Part shown: piece by piece, positions 26,921-37,600 of the stretch
Numbering within the stretch: the first letter of the stretch is position 1
Layout: the number at the start of each line of letters is the position of its first letter
Origin: Citrifermentans bremense
GTDB taxonomy: Bacteria; Desulfobacterota; Desulfuromonadia; Geobacterales; Geobacteraceae
Reading direction: 5' to 3'
Length of the DNA stretch: 64,000 nt
Assembly (NCBI RefSeq): GCF_014218275.1
Contig: NZ_AP023213.1
Coordinates: 496,001-560,000, forward strand
Translations under genes and position numbers: made by a program
The notes under the pieces: generated by a model
Databases searched by the model: none
Seen by the model: the letters and a program-made list of their open reading frames with translations, nothing else
What the model was told of the DNA's origin: nothing

Positions 26921-27342
26921 ATGGTAAAAGTCGGCAAGGTGCAGGTAGCACTGGTACTGTCCGTGGCTATTGCTATAGTCGGAATAGCGTCGTTGCTGCC
27001 GACTCAAGCCAATCTGGCCCACCAGACCAGCGCCAGCGGCATTCTGATTGCGGAGGAGTGCCTTGCCTGCCACTCCGGTGCCGCGTCGAGAAAACCCGTC
27101 TCGATCTGCCTCACCGACCACTGCCTCTATACCAACGAGCACTCGGTCCTGCGCCCCTATCCCCCTTACGGCAAGGATTTCGATTTCGCTTCCGTGGCCG
27201 AGATAACCGAGGCGGGGTGGTACTGCAGGACGGAAAAATCACCTGCCTTTCCTGTCACGATCTGACAAAGCCGCCACACCTGATAAAGAAAGGCGACCAG
27301 TTGTGTTACCTCTGCCATAAGTCCTTGAGGGCAGGGTGGTGA
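26921..27342 (+). pseudogene. Frameshifted c-type cytochrome with three CXXCH motifs
   Basis: The first frame gives a membrane-anchored protein (VALVLSVAIAIVGIASLL) with heme motif CLACH and the block HSVLRPYPPYGKDFDFASVA, then ITEAG. There the frame breaks in the G-run at 27214-27217, where one missing G would restore it. The second frame continues VVLQDGKITCLSCHDLTKPP and CYLCHKSLRAGW, with two more heme motifs. The repaired protein would have about 140 residues and three c-type hemes, a small periplasmic electron carrier typical of this bacterial group. The unrepaired frame stops at 27265 after losing two hemes. A homopolymer sequencing error is a real alternative to a mutation. Confidence 0.75.
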
Positions 27343-27447
27343 CGGGACGAACCAGTTTGACTTTGAATTGCGGAGGTGATAAGAAAATCACCTTGCTCCA
27401 GCAGCTCCTTTCCCCTTAGTCCAGCGCCGCCTCCGGGATACCGACTG

Positions 27448-30400
27448 ATGCTCCGTAGCCTGCTTTCCTACATTGGTGCACTCCGATTCAAAAAAGTGAT
27501 GTACGCGGGCGCCCTGGCCGCTTTGGCAGGGTTGATCGCCCTCGTCCTCCTGGTGGTCTTCCTGCCGGCCCTTCTTTCCACCTCCCAAGTCCAATCCCTG
27601 CTGAGGCTTCAGCTCTCCAAGTCATTGAACAAGCCGGTTTCCTGGTTCAATCTCACCGTGTCGTGGTCGCGAGGTTTGGCCCTTTCCGGGCTCACCGTCG
27701 GCGACGGACCTCCGCCTCTTATGAACGCGACCCTGGCGGAACTGCGCGTAAAGCCGGGGCTGGAGTGGGATGACTCCGGGCGCTACACGGTCTCGCTCGA
27801 CGTGAAGCTCAAAAAGCTGGAGGCGAGCCTGGCTCCGGGGCCGAAAAAACCGCCCCCCGTAAAGCCGGCCAAGGATCCCCTGACGCAGGTGGCCGAGGCG
27901 GTGCAGAAGTTCCAGGGTATGGAGTGGCCGCTTCCGGTGGATGTGCGTCTCGCAGTCGACGCCGCTCCCATGACGGTGACCTATCTCGATCCGGCTTCCG
28001 GAAAGCAGACGGTGCTGCGCGACGTCGCCTTCGCCCTTGCCGTTCCTTCTCTATCTAGGCAACCAATCGACACCTCGTTCACGGGAACCGTGGCGCTGCC
28101 GGGCGCGAAGCCCCAGTTGGTGAATTTCAAGGCTAGGCTCTCGGACCTGGTGACGGCGAACAATCGGATCAAGCCTGCCGCGTCGCTCCTGTTGGCGCAG
28201 GCGGGCCTCCCGGGGCTCACCCTCGACGCCGGCGGCGGAGTGAACCGCCCCGGCGGCCTCACGGCCAAGGTGCGGGTGAACCTGCCGGAACTGGCGCCGC
28301 TCGCGGCAAGCTTGGCGCACCGGGAACTCCCGGCGCTGGAGGGGACGCTGGCGCTCGACCTGGGAGCGGAGCTGGACAAAAACGCCGACCTCCGGGTCCT
28401 CTTCGACTTGGCCGGTGATCGGCTCTCAATCGGGAAGATCCCGGGTAAGAAGGGGACTGCGGGGCCGCTCGATCTGAAGCTGCACCAGAAGCTGGTGAGT
28501 GACCACAAGCGGCAGCGTGTGACTTTCAGTGACGGCACCCTGGCAAGCCCCGGTCTTTTGTCGGCGGCCTGGAGCGCCGTGGTCGACCGCCCGACGGAGC
28601 GCTCCCGTTCTGTGGCCGCGGAGTTGGGCCCGCTGCGGCTGGACCTGGCAGCGGCAAAGCGTCTGGCTGCACCCTTTTTGCCGGCGAATCTTCCCGTGCA
28701 GGAGATAACCGGGACGGCGTCGGTCGTAAAGCTCGCGGCGCGGCTGCAGGGACCGGACAACGACGGCGAGTTGACCCTGGAAAAGGCGGGGGTCGATCTG
28801 CCGCAACTGCGCCTGCGCCTGGCTAACGGGTCGCTACAGGGGGAGGGGCTCTCGCTCGTCCTGCAGCGTGCGGCGGTCCCGCTGAAGAAGCTTGCCCCGC
28901 TCTCCTTAGCCGCCGACCTGCGCTTAGGCGTTAACAAAGCGGAGTTGTCCGGCAAGAAGAAGGTGCTGCTCCAAGGGGGGAAAGGCGCGCTGGCGCTGTC
29001 TCTAACCGATCTGGATCTGAAGCGGAAGCGCGCGGTAGCAAAGGTCGGCCAGTCGCTGGAGCTCGCGCAGGTTCAGGTCGGCCAGGAGCTCGCCGTCGAG
29101 GAGCTGCGCGAGGAGCTTCAGCTCCAGGGGCGGGCGCTCGCGGGGGGAGAGCTGGAGGCGACGCTTCCCGGGCTCAAGCTCTCCGCATCGAAGCTGCGCG
29201 CGAACCAGGGGGGGAAGCAGGTGCTGCTGACCCCGCTCTCGGCGACGCTTGCGGCGGAAGGGGTGCACCTCCCGAAGAAGGGGGAGGGTAGCCCCACGGT
29301 GAAGCGTGCGCATCTCACCGCCACCGCGGCAGACGCGCTTTACATTGAGGCCCAGGCGGGTCTCTCTGGCCTGTTCAAGCAGGTGGCGGCCACGACGGGA
29401 AAAGCGCGGGTCGATCTGAAAAAACTGATGCCGGTGGCGGCAGCTTTTCTTCCCGCGGGGTTCGACGGAAAAGGGGTGGCGGCGGCGACGTGGGATCTGG
29501 AGGCGCCTCTGCCGGTCGCGACGCTCGCCAAGGAGAAGAACCCGCTCCGGATGGCGCGCGGCGCCTGCGCCCTCCTGGACCGGGGGAGCATCGCGCTGCA
29601 GCTGAACAGCCTGGATCTGCGCGTTCCCACTGCTAAAGCGACCTACACGGTTGAAAATCTCAGCACCACCACCCCGGCCATGTTCTCGCTTCCCGCGTCC
29701 GGAAAACCGGTCGCCATTGACGGCGCCTTCAGCTTCGCCGGCATCACCGGCCTTGCCGGCGCAGCAGGACAGCTCCCGCTTAAGTCCGGCGCGCTCACAG
29801 TTCAGGGGGAGCTTTCGCAGTGGAAGGACCTTCGCCTGACCGAGGAACTGCGGGTAGCTTCGCTGGGGCTGTCACAAGTGGCGGAGCTGACGGTGGGCGG
29901 GATCGACCGTCTGCTGGACGACTCGGCAAAGCTCGATACCCCGACCCTTTTGAAGCGCCTGGACGCCACCATGTTCGCCCACCTGGAGGGGAACTTCCCG
30001 CGCGAGGCGAAGCAGGCGGTCGCCGGGCTCAAACTCTCCGGCAACGTCGCCGCCGGCGCACGGCTGGATCTCACCGCCGCACGGGAACTGAGGATGCGCG
30101 GCTACACCAAGTGCCGCGACTTCGGCGTCGCCGACGGCAAGGGGATGTCGGCGCAGGGGATCCGGGCCGACCTGGTCTTCGACCGCAGCTACGCACTGGC
30201 CCAGGGGAAAGGGGACCAGTGGGTTCCCCTCTCGGCGCTCCTGGTGCGTCCCCCACCGGTGGCGCCGCCTGCAGCCGCAAACTCGGACCTTGCCGCGAGG
30301 ATCTACCAGGATCTGCGCGGGGAGGCGAGCGGCCCCAGAAAGATCGGCATCAAGAGCGCCTCGTTCAATTCCGGCGCCATCCCCTTGAGCGCCACTGCGC

Positions 30401-31044
30401 TGGAAGCCGACCTGCTGCTGGAGCCGGACACGCTGGGGCTCAGCTTCTTCCAGGCCGAGGTGGGAGGTGGGACCGTGCGGGCGCGTGGTGTGATCGACCT
30501 CTCCCGCGAGGTCCCGGTCCTTTCTACCTACTGTTATTTCTCGCGCCTCGATCCGGCGCTTCTATTCCCCGCTACGGGGGCAGCCCGTCCCGGCGAGGAG
30601 CTGACCGGCGAGCTTTCCCTCTCCGCGCCGCTTGCCGCCGAGCAGCGGGCGCTCCTGGAGGGGGTGAAGCTGAACCTGAACCTGCGGCACTTCAGCTCGC
30701 GCATTCTGGACCGGGCGCTTTACGCCATGGACCCGTACCAAAGAAACGAAAAGATAGTGGCGCAGAGGAAATCGCTGCAACTGGCCGACCTGAAGGGGCT
30801 CAGGGTGAGCGCCGTGGACGGTGCGCTCGACTGCGAGGGTGAACTGCTGGTCAAGGGGGTGGGGGTGGACATCCCCAAGCTGGAGCGGCTGCGCCTCTCC
30901 GAGCTCCCCATCCGCAAGGAGCTGGAGCGCCTGACCGCAGGCATCACCTCTTCGAGGGCGCTTTTGGAGCTGGCCCGGGCCGACACGCTGGTGGTTGGGG
31001 CGGACGGCGCGCTGTCGCTGAAAAGGAGGAGCAATGGGAAATAG
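27448..31044 (+). CDS. YdbH/AsmA-like protein, predicted intermembrane lipid-bridge protein
   Basis: A protein of about 1200 residues with one N-terminal helix (MYAGALAALAGLIALVLLVV) and a very long periplasmic region of repeating beta strands. This matches the AsmA/TamB/YdbH group, whose members form grooved rods that carry phospholipids between inner and outer membrane. The C-terminal part (VGGGTVRARGVIDLSREVPV, then LSAPLAAEQRALLEGVKLNL) looks most YdbH-like. The following gene encodes a DUF1318/YdbL-like lipoprotein, which also accompanies E. coli YdbH. The start is uncertain: ATG at 27448 has no clear ribosome site, while GTG at 27376 lies within a GGAGGTGAT sequence. First gene of a tight five-gene set. 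Confidence 0.75.
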   Translation: MLRSLLSYIGALRFKKVMYAGALAALAGLIALVLLVVFLPALLSTSQVQSLLRLQLSKSLNKPVSWFNLTVSWSRGLALSGLTVGDGPPPLMNATLAELRVKPGLEWDDSGRYTVSLDVKLKKLEASLAPGPKKPPPVKPAKDPLTQVAEAVQKFQGMEWPLPVDVRLAVDAAPMTVTYLDPASGKQTVLRDVAFALAVPSLSRQPIDTSFTGTVALPGAKPQLVNFKARLSDLVTANNRIKPAASLLLAQAGLPGLTLDAGGGVNRPGGLTAKVRVNLPELAPLAASLAHRELPALEGTLALDLGAELDKNADLRVLFDLAGDRLSIGKIPGKKGTAGPLDLKLHQKLVSDHKRQRVTFSDGTLASPGLLSAAWSAVVDRPTERSRSVAAELGPLRLDLAAAKRLAAPFLPANLPVQEITGTASVVKLAARLQGPDNDGELTLEKAGVDLPQLRLRLANGSLQGEGLSLVLQRAAVPLKKLAPLSLAADLRLGVNKAELSGKKKVLLQGGKGALALSLTDLDLKRKRAVAKVGQSLELAQVQVGQELAVEELREELQLQGRALAGGELEATLPGLKLSASKLRANQGGKQVLLTPLSATLAAEGVHLPKKGEGSPTVKRAHLTATAADALYIEAQAGLSGLFKQVAATTGKARVDLKKLMPVAAAFLPAGFDGKGVAAATWDLEAPLPVATLAKEKNPLRMARGACALLDRGSIALQLNSLDLRVPTAKATYTVENLSTTTPAMFSLPASGKPVAIDGAFSFAGITGLAGAAGQLPLKSGALTVQGELSQWKDLRLTEELRVASLGLSQVAELTVGGIDRLLDDSAKLDTPTLLKRLDATMFAHLEGNFPREAKQAVAGLKLSGNVAAGARLDLTAARELRMRGYTKCRDFGVADGKGMSAQGIRADLVFDRSYALAQGKGDQWVPLSALLVRPPPVAPPAAANSDLAARIYQDLRGEASGPRKIGIKSASFNSGAIPLSATALEADLLLEPDTLGLSFFQAEVGGGTVRARGVIDLSREVPVLSTYCYFSRLDPALLFPATGAARPGEELTGELSLSAPLAAEQRALLEGVKLNLNLRHFSSRILDRALYAMDPYQRNEKIVAQRKSLQLADLKGLRVSAVDGALDCEGELLVKGVGVDIPKLERLRLSELPIRKELERLTAGITSSRALLELARADTLVVGADGALSLKRRSNGK

Positions 31045-31678
31045 AAACCGTTCAACGTTCGACGTTCGACCTTCCAGAGTCAGAGCCGGGGCAGGCCTCC
31101 TGCCGCTTGCGCTGGGGCTGGCGCTCCTTCTTGGGGGCTGCACGCTGGCAAAGGTGGACGTGAACGTGGTGAGCGAGAGGACCTCCCTGGAAAACCAGGT
31201 GCTCGGGACATACAACGCGCTCTCGGAGGACGTGCTCCTGGTTGCCTCTGTCCGGGGCGTGTCGCCGACAGGCAAGGTGGACGCGCCCCAGAAACACACG
31301 CCGGAACACCAGGAAGCGGCGCAGGCGCTGGAGGCAATTGCCTTCCACGCCGACGACGTGGAGACCTTCAAGCGGCTGGGGTGGGTCGGGGAGAACCTGG
31401 AGGGGAACCTCACCCCCTTCGAACGTGCCCTTCCGGAAAAGGCACCCGCAGACCTCAAGGCCTTTGCCGCGCGCTTCAGCGAGGGTGAATTCAAGCAGGT
31501 GGTAGACGAGGTGAACCGCTCCCGCGAGATCCTGATGCTCAGGGTGGTGCGCACCAACGAGAACTTTACGGCGAAGGATCTCCCCGCCATCAGGAAGGTC
31601 TTTGCCCGCATCAATCGGCAAAACAGCGCCCCCGGCACTAAGGTCCAGGGGGACGACGGCCGCTGGGTGAACCAATGA
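31034..31678 (+). CDS. DUF1318/YdbL-like lipoprotein
   Basis: A 214-residue lipoprotein with lipobox LLGGC (Cys near residue 36). The mature part contains LENQVLGTYNALSEDVLLVA early and SREILMLRVVRTNENFTAKDLPAIRKVFARIN late, the conserved YdbL/DUF1318 block. YdbL accompanies the lipid-bridge protein YdbH in enterobacteria and may regulate it. The gene overlaps the YdbH-like gene by 11 bases and the next gene by 4, so all three are coupled. The start has GGAGGAG five bases upstream. The long N-terminal extension before the signal core is encoded by an ACGTTCGACGTTCGA repeat typical of intergenic DNA. Confidence 0.8.
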   Translation: MGNRNRSTFDVRPSRVRAGAGLLPLALGLALLLGGCTLAKVDVNVVSERTSLENQVLGTYNALSEDVLLVASVRGVSPTGKVDAPQKHTPEHQEAAQALEAIAFHADDVETFKRLGWVGENLEGNLTPFERALPEKAPADLKAFAARFSEGEFKQVVDEVNRSREILMLRVVRTNENFTAKDLPAIRKVFARINRQNSAPGTKVQGDDGRWVNQ

Positions 31679-34600
31679 GAGGCTTCCCCGCATGGATAGC
31701 GCTACTTCTGGCCCTGTCGCCATGTCTCGCCGAAATCAGCGCCGGTGCCGCGCCGCTTGGCGAGGAGCTGCTGGCCCCGGCGGCTCCCCGCCCCGCCCCC
31801 AGGTCGCGGCCCGAGTCGGCTCCCCGCCCCGCCGTCTACACCCCCCGCTCGGTGCTTTACGCGGCTGAGTCCCGGGACGGAAGGCTGGTGGCCACGGTGG
31901 AGAAGGGTGACGCGGGTTACGAGCTTTGGCTGCATGCGCCTGAGAACCACGAGGCGCTCCCGCTCCTTTTGCATCAAAGCCCGGTGCGGATCTCCGCTCC
32001 CGCCTTCAACGCCGACCGAACGCTTCTGGCCTATGCCGACGAGCGGGACGACCTTAAAGGCGACATCTGGCTCATCGACCTTGCCCGCCTGAACGCCGAG
32101 CCGCGCCGGTTGACAGGCAACGACGCCGGAGAGGACGCCCCCGCTTTCTTGCCCGACGGCTCGGCCCTTTTGTACCAGCGCCAGCTCCCGGGCGTGGAGC
32201 GGCGCGAGATCGTCAGGCTGGAGCTTTCCGCAAGGAACGCCAAAGCGCTTCCCATAGGCATCGACGCGGCGTTCGCGGCCCCCTCCCAGGACGGGGAAAA
32301 GCTCGCCTTCGTCTCGCGCGAAAAGGACGCCGGCGGGGACCTCTGGCTCTACGACCGCGGTTCTCTCACCCAGCTCACCTCCGGGCCTGATCGGGACCTC
32401 TACCCCACCTGGCAGGATTCCGACACCATCCTCTTCACCCGCTTCGCCCCTCCCGCAGGGGACTCCGCGACCGGGCCGGAAGGGGGCGCCATCTTCCGGC
32501 TGAAGCTCTCCCGCAAGGGGAGCGACGGGCTTCCCGCCTCCTTCCCCCTCACCTCCGGCCTCCTCTCCACCGCCGCTCCACTGGCCGCGCCGGACCGGGT
32601 GCTCTTCGTCGCGGGGGAGATGGGGGGCGGACAGGTGCTGTCGCTTCCGCTTTCCGGCGAGCTCCCCGACCAGAAGGATCTGGCCGGGCAGTGGCAGTTG
32701 GCGCGCTTAATCCTGGAGCGGCAGCCCGCCGACCCGGCTATGGCGCGCCTGGCTTGTCTGCGGGTGCTGGCCCGCGAGAAGGAGCCTGCCCGTGAGGGGG
32801 CGCTCGCCTCGCTGGCTCTAGCCGGGATCCTGGAAGAGGGGGGCGACCTCCCCGGCGCCGAGTCCCGCTACGCCGAGGCCGCCAGGCGCTACGCCTTATT
32901 CCAGGCGGAGTCGGCCCTGGCCGAGATCGCCCGCATCAGGCTGGAAGCGGTGCGCCGCTGCGGCGAGGTGGTGGTTTCCGGGCGCCGCAAGGAGGTGATC
33001 GCGCAGGCGAGGCAAGAGATGGTGCAGGCGGCACAGGGGAAGGGAGCCGACGTAGCAGCCCGGGCTTTCGTGGACGGGGCGCGCCTTCTGGCGGAATTCG
33101 GTTCGGGTGCCGAGGACCAGTTGGCCGCCATAGCGCTCCTGGAGCAGGCAGCGGGCGGGACCGGGACTGACGAGGCGACCCGCGCCGAGGCCGCCTACCG
33201 CCGTGCAGCACTTCTCTCCCGCATCGAGGGGGGGGAAGGGGCCGTGGCTGCGCTCACCGAAGTGGCGCGCAGATACGACGGCCAGGAGCGCTGGGCCGAG
33301 GCGGCTATAGCGGAGATCCTGCGGCAGTTGACGGCGCAGCCGGGGGACCCCAGGGAGCGCCTGGCCGCGCTCGCCGAAAAGTACCGCACGGAGCTGCCGC
33401 GCCTCTCCATGGGGGCCTGGAACCGGATCGGCGACCTGGCCTACCGCGGCGACGACTGGGTCAGGGCCAAGGACGCCTACCGGACCGTGCTGGAGAAATA
33501 TCCCCCCGTGGCGACCCCGACGGCAGCGGCACGCTTCGCGCTGGCCGAGATCCTCTACCGGGAGGAGCGCTTCGGGGAGGCTACGGCGCTCTACGAGAAG
33601 GAGATGTCCCAGCACCCCGAGGATGCCCCCCTCTACCAGTTGGCCCGCGCCGCTTTCATCAGGAAGAGCCTCGCCGCCGGCGAGAGCCTGTACCGGCAGG
33701 GAGAGGTCTCAGCCGCTCGGGCGGCGTTCCTGGACCTGATCCGCTACGAGGGGCGGAGCCTCGAGGCGCACCGCGGCTACATCAAGTCGGTGGCGGCGCA
33801 GAACCAGGCCCCCGAACTCCTCGCCCTCTACCAGCGGATGCTGCAGCAATACCCCGACGACCCGGTCCTTCTCTACGCGGCCGGACTCTGCCGGACCTAC
33901 CTTCCGGGGAAGGAGGCCCTGCTCGAGGGTGACCGGCTCATTGCCCGGGCCGCCGAGAGGCTTCCCGGTTCCGAGTATCCGCCGCAGACCCGCGGCTACA
34001 TCGCCGAGGTGCTGGAGACGGTGCACGGTGAGCGCGGCGGGCTGGAGCGGGCGCTCAACTTCTACCGGCGGGCGAAGCTTTTGAACCGCCCCCAGGAGAA
34101 CCCTGACAACGCGGCCAACCTCGACCTGAACATCGGCAACATCGCATACCTCCTCGGCCGCAATTCGCTCGCCTGGAGCCACTACAGCGCGCGCCTCGCC
34201 TCCGCGATCCCCTTCGACAACCCGGACACGGAGCTGTTGTTCCAGCAGCGCTATGCGGCGGTCGCCTTCCAGGTGCACGAGAAGGAGGGGGCCATCGCCG
34301 GGTACCAGAGGGCGCTCAAGCTGAACGAGTCGCGACTGGACACGGCCCGCCCGCTGGAGCAGTTCGGCCGCCTGACCCGCCGCGCCGTCGAGCGCTTCTT
34401 CTCGGGCACGAAGCTTTCCCCGGCCCAGGAAGAGGGGTTGCGCGAGCAGCAGGCGATCAACGCCGAACTGGAGCTTCTGGGCGCGGACCGTGTGGAGCCT
34501 CCCCCGTCCGCGGCCTGGCAGCGCTTCGACGCGGCCCTTAGGCGCCTGGTCTCGCGGGAGCAAAAGCTCGTCGCCGCCTCCGGCCGTGAACCTGCCCAGG

Positions 34601-37600
34601 CAAAGCATGTGACGGAGCTGCAGGGGATGCTGGCCGGGGTAGAGCGCGAACTCGACGCGGTGCCGCGGCTGGTGGAAACGGAAGCCGAGCTGCACGACCG
34701 GCTGGGGCTCGCCGCTCTCGACGCGGACCGCTTCGCCCTGGCGCTGGAGCATTTCGACCGTGCCTTCCAGCTGAACCGGGATCTGGGGCGCACCGGAAAC
34801 CTGGTGGCGAACCGCCGCTCCGCGAGCATCGCCGCCTACCGCCAGGCGGATGATGCCACCGGCGCCGACCGGCGCAGGCTGCTCACAGCCGCGCGCGACG
34901 GCTTCCGCGAGGTGCTGGCGCTGATCGACCAGTACCCGCCGCGGCAGAAGACAGCCCCCGGCAAGGGAGGGGGGCTCTTCAAGGTCCAGGCCAACGTCGC
35001 CCTCGACAAGGGGGGAGCCACCGAGGCCGCCTTCGGCTTCAGCGCCGAGCAGGAGAGGCGTCTGGCCGAGAGCTACCTGGCCCGCATCTCAGCGGACCTC
35101 GGGGACACCGCCGCCTCGGCGCAGCTCTTCGCGAAGCTCTTGCAGCGCTACCCGAAAAAGGTGGAGGACCTTTCCGAGGGGGATCTCTTCGGCGTCGGGC
35201 TTCTCACCCACCGAAGCGCCCAGTTGGCCTTCGCCCGCGGGGAGAGGGAGACCGCGGCCGCGGGCTTCAGGGACGCCACGGCCATCGCGGTCCGGGGGGG
35301 TAACGCCGTCGGCGCCATGCTGAACCTGGTGAACTACGGGATGTTGATCCCGGAAAAGGACGCCACCGGCGAGGTGGGTCGCTTCCTGGAGCTGGAGGCG
35401 CGGACCTCTGCTCTTGCGAATTCCTACCGGGAGGCGCTTCCTTCCGATACCCTTGCCCGCTACGGCAACGACGTCGGCGCCATCCTCTCCAGACTGGCCG
35501 GATACCTCTCCGCGGACGGCCGCCGCGACGCGCTTTTGTACCGCGCCGTCGCCAGGTGGGACCGGGTGCTCGCGCTCCCGGCCGGAGACAAGGATGCTGC
35601 CGATTTGCGCCGCTCGAAGCTCGCGGCCTCGCTCAACCGCGCGCAAACGCTCGCTCTACTGGGGCTTGCCGACGCGGCCCAGGCAGGCTTCGCTGCGACC
35701 CTCGCCGAAGCGCAGAAGGAGGGAAGCGACTCCTTCGCCTGGCGCTCGTTGGCGGCGCTCTCGCGCTACGACGAGGCGTCGGCGCTTTTGGAGCGCATCT
35801 CTCCTGCCGGCTACGACCTAAAACGCGGCGAGTTGACGCAGCGTTTCGCCCCCCGCCTGGAGGCTCTGGCAGCAAAAGACCCGGAGCAGTCCTTCGCGCT
35901 CTTGGAGCGCCTGGGCGAATTGGAGCGGGTGCAGATACTGGGGCGGACCCTCCTGGGGCTCTCCGACCCGGTTACCGCCGGCATCCTCAAAAGCGCCGCG
36001 CCGCGCCTGGCCGAACTGGACCGGGTGAACGCGGAAATCGCGAAGCCTGCCGCACAGGGGGATCTTTCCTACCTGCAGCTGCGCCGCCAGCAGGAGCAGA
36101 CGGTCATCGACTCGCTGCTGGGCAAGGACCTGGAGCAGCTTCCTTCCTTCTACCAACTCGCCGGTCCCGGTGCCCTTCGTCTCGCAGCGTCCGCACTGGC
36201 CCTTCCCGGCGACGGAGGGAAGGAGCGGGCGCGCTTCGACGCTCTTGTCTCGGATTACAGGAAAGCCTGCGCGGCGGGGAAGGGGGAGCGCTTCTGCTCC
36301 TTCCTGACGCCTCAGCCGGTAGAGGCGATCGACGTTCTGGAGCGCCTACCCAATCGGACAGTGCTGCGCCTGGCGCGGCTTTCCGGCGAGCGCTTCCTCC
36401 TCTTTACGCTGGGTGGCAAAGCGGGGATCACGGCGGAGACGCTGGATAAAAGCGCTCTCGCGGCCCGGCTTGCGGACCCGGCGGCGGTCGCGGTGCACGA
36501 GGAGCCGGGAAGCTTCGCCTCCGCCCCGGTCCTCACCTGGGGAGTGACGGCGACCCAGCTTTTACGCTCCGTTGAAGGGCGCCGGCCGCTGCGCTCCCGC
36601 GTGCTGGACGAGGCCAAATGGTGGCCCTCTCAGGAGCCGTTCGTGATACTCACCGGGCAATCGCTTCCGGACGCTCACACCGTGGCGCTTGCCGGGGGAG
36701 CGGGGCTTCTTGCCGCCGTACCCAACCGGCCGGGAGAGGGGGGGCGGGCGACCGCCGCCTTCGAGGACTCAGCCGGGGCGCGGCATGATCTGCTGGAGCT
36801 GGCGCAGGGAGAGTCGGTGTCGCTCCTGGTGGCGCCCAAGGGTGGGGTGGACCGGGCCTGGGAATTGGGTCAGCTCGCCTCGCTTGTGGGGGTGCCGAGC
36901 CTCCTCATCTCAGAAAACGGGGCAGGGGACGCGCAGGCTTTCGCCCGCGCCTACGCCTCGGAGTCGCTCGCCTCGGCCAGGCGGAAGCTTCCCGCCGGGT
37001 GGATCCTGGTGGGGGATTTCGGCGGGGATGCCGCCGAGAACGCCAAGCTCGCCAAAAAGCAGTTCGCCGAGATGGTGAAAAAAGGGATCAAGGCGCACAA
37101 CGAGGGGAGCTACCCGCAGGCGTTGGCACTCTTCGACAATGCGCTCATCATCGCGGCTTCGACTCCCGAGCTCGCCAAGAACACGGCCCCCCTGCACCGG
37201 CACGCACGGGAGAGCGCTTTCGGGGCGGGACTTACCGGGCGCGCCGTGGAGCACGCGGGTCTTTTGGTGCAGCGGCTCGCCAAGGAGAAGCCGTACACCG
37301 CCGAGCACGCCGACGCGCTTTTGCGGCTGGGCCTTTTGCAGGGGCGCCAGGAGCGCTTCGGTGAGGCGGCGGCCGCGCTCAAGGAGGGGGTGGAAATACT
37401 GGCGGAGCTGGGGCTCGTGAAGGAGCAGGCCGCCGCACTCTCCGACTTCGGTGCGGTGATGGAAAACGCGGTCGACTACCCCGCGGCGCGCTCCCTCTTC
37501 GAGGAGGCCGCCGGGCTGCGCCTGCAGTTGAAGGACGAGCTGTCGCTGGCCGACCAGTACCGGAACTTAGGAAGGATCTACGATCTGCGCCTGAACCAGT

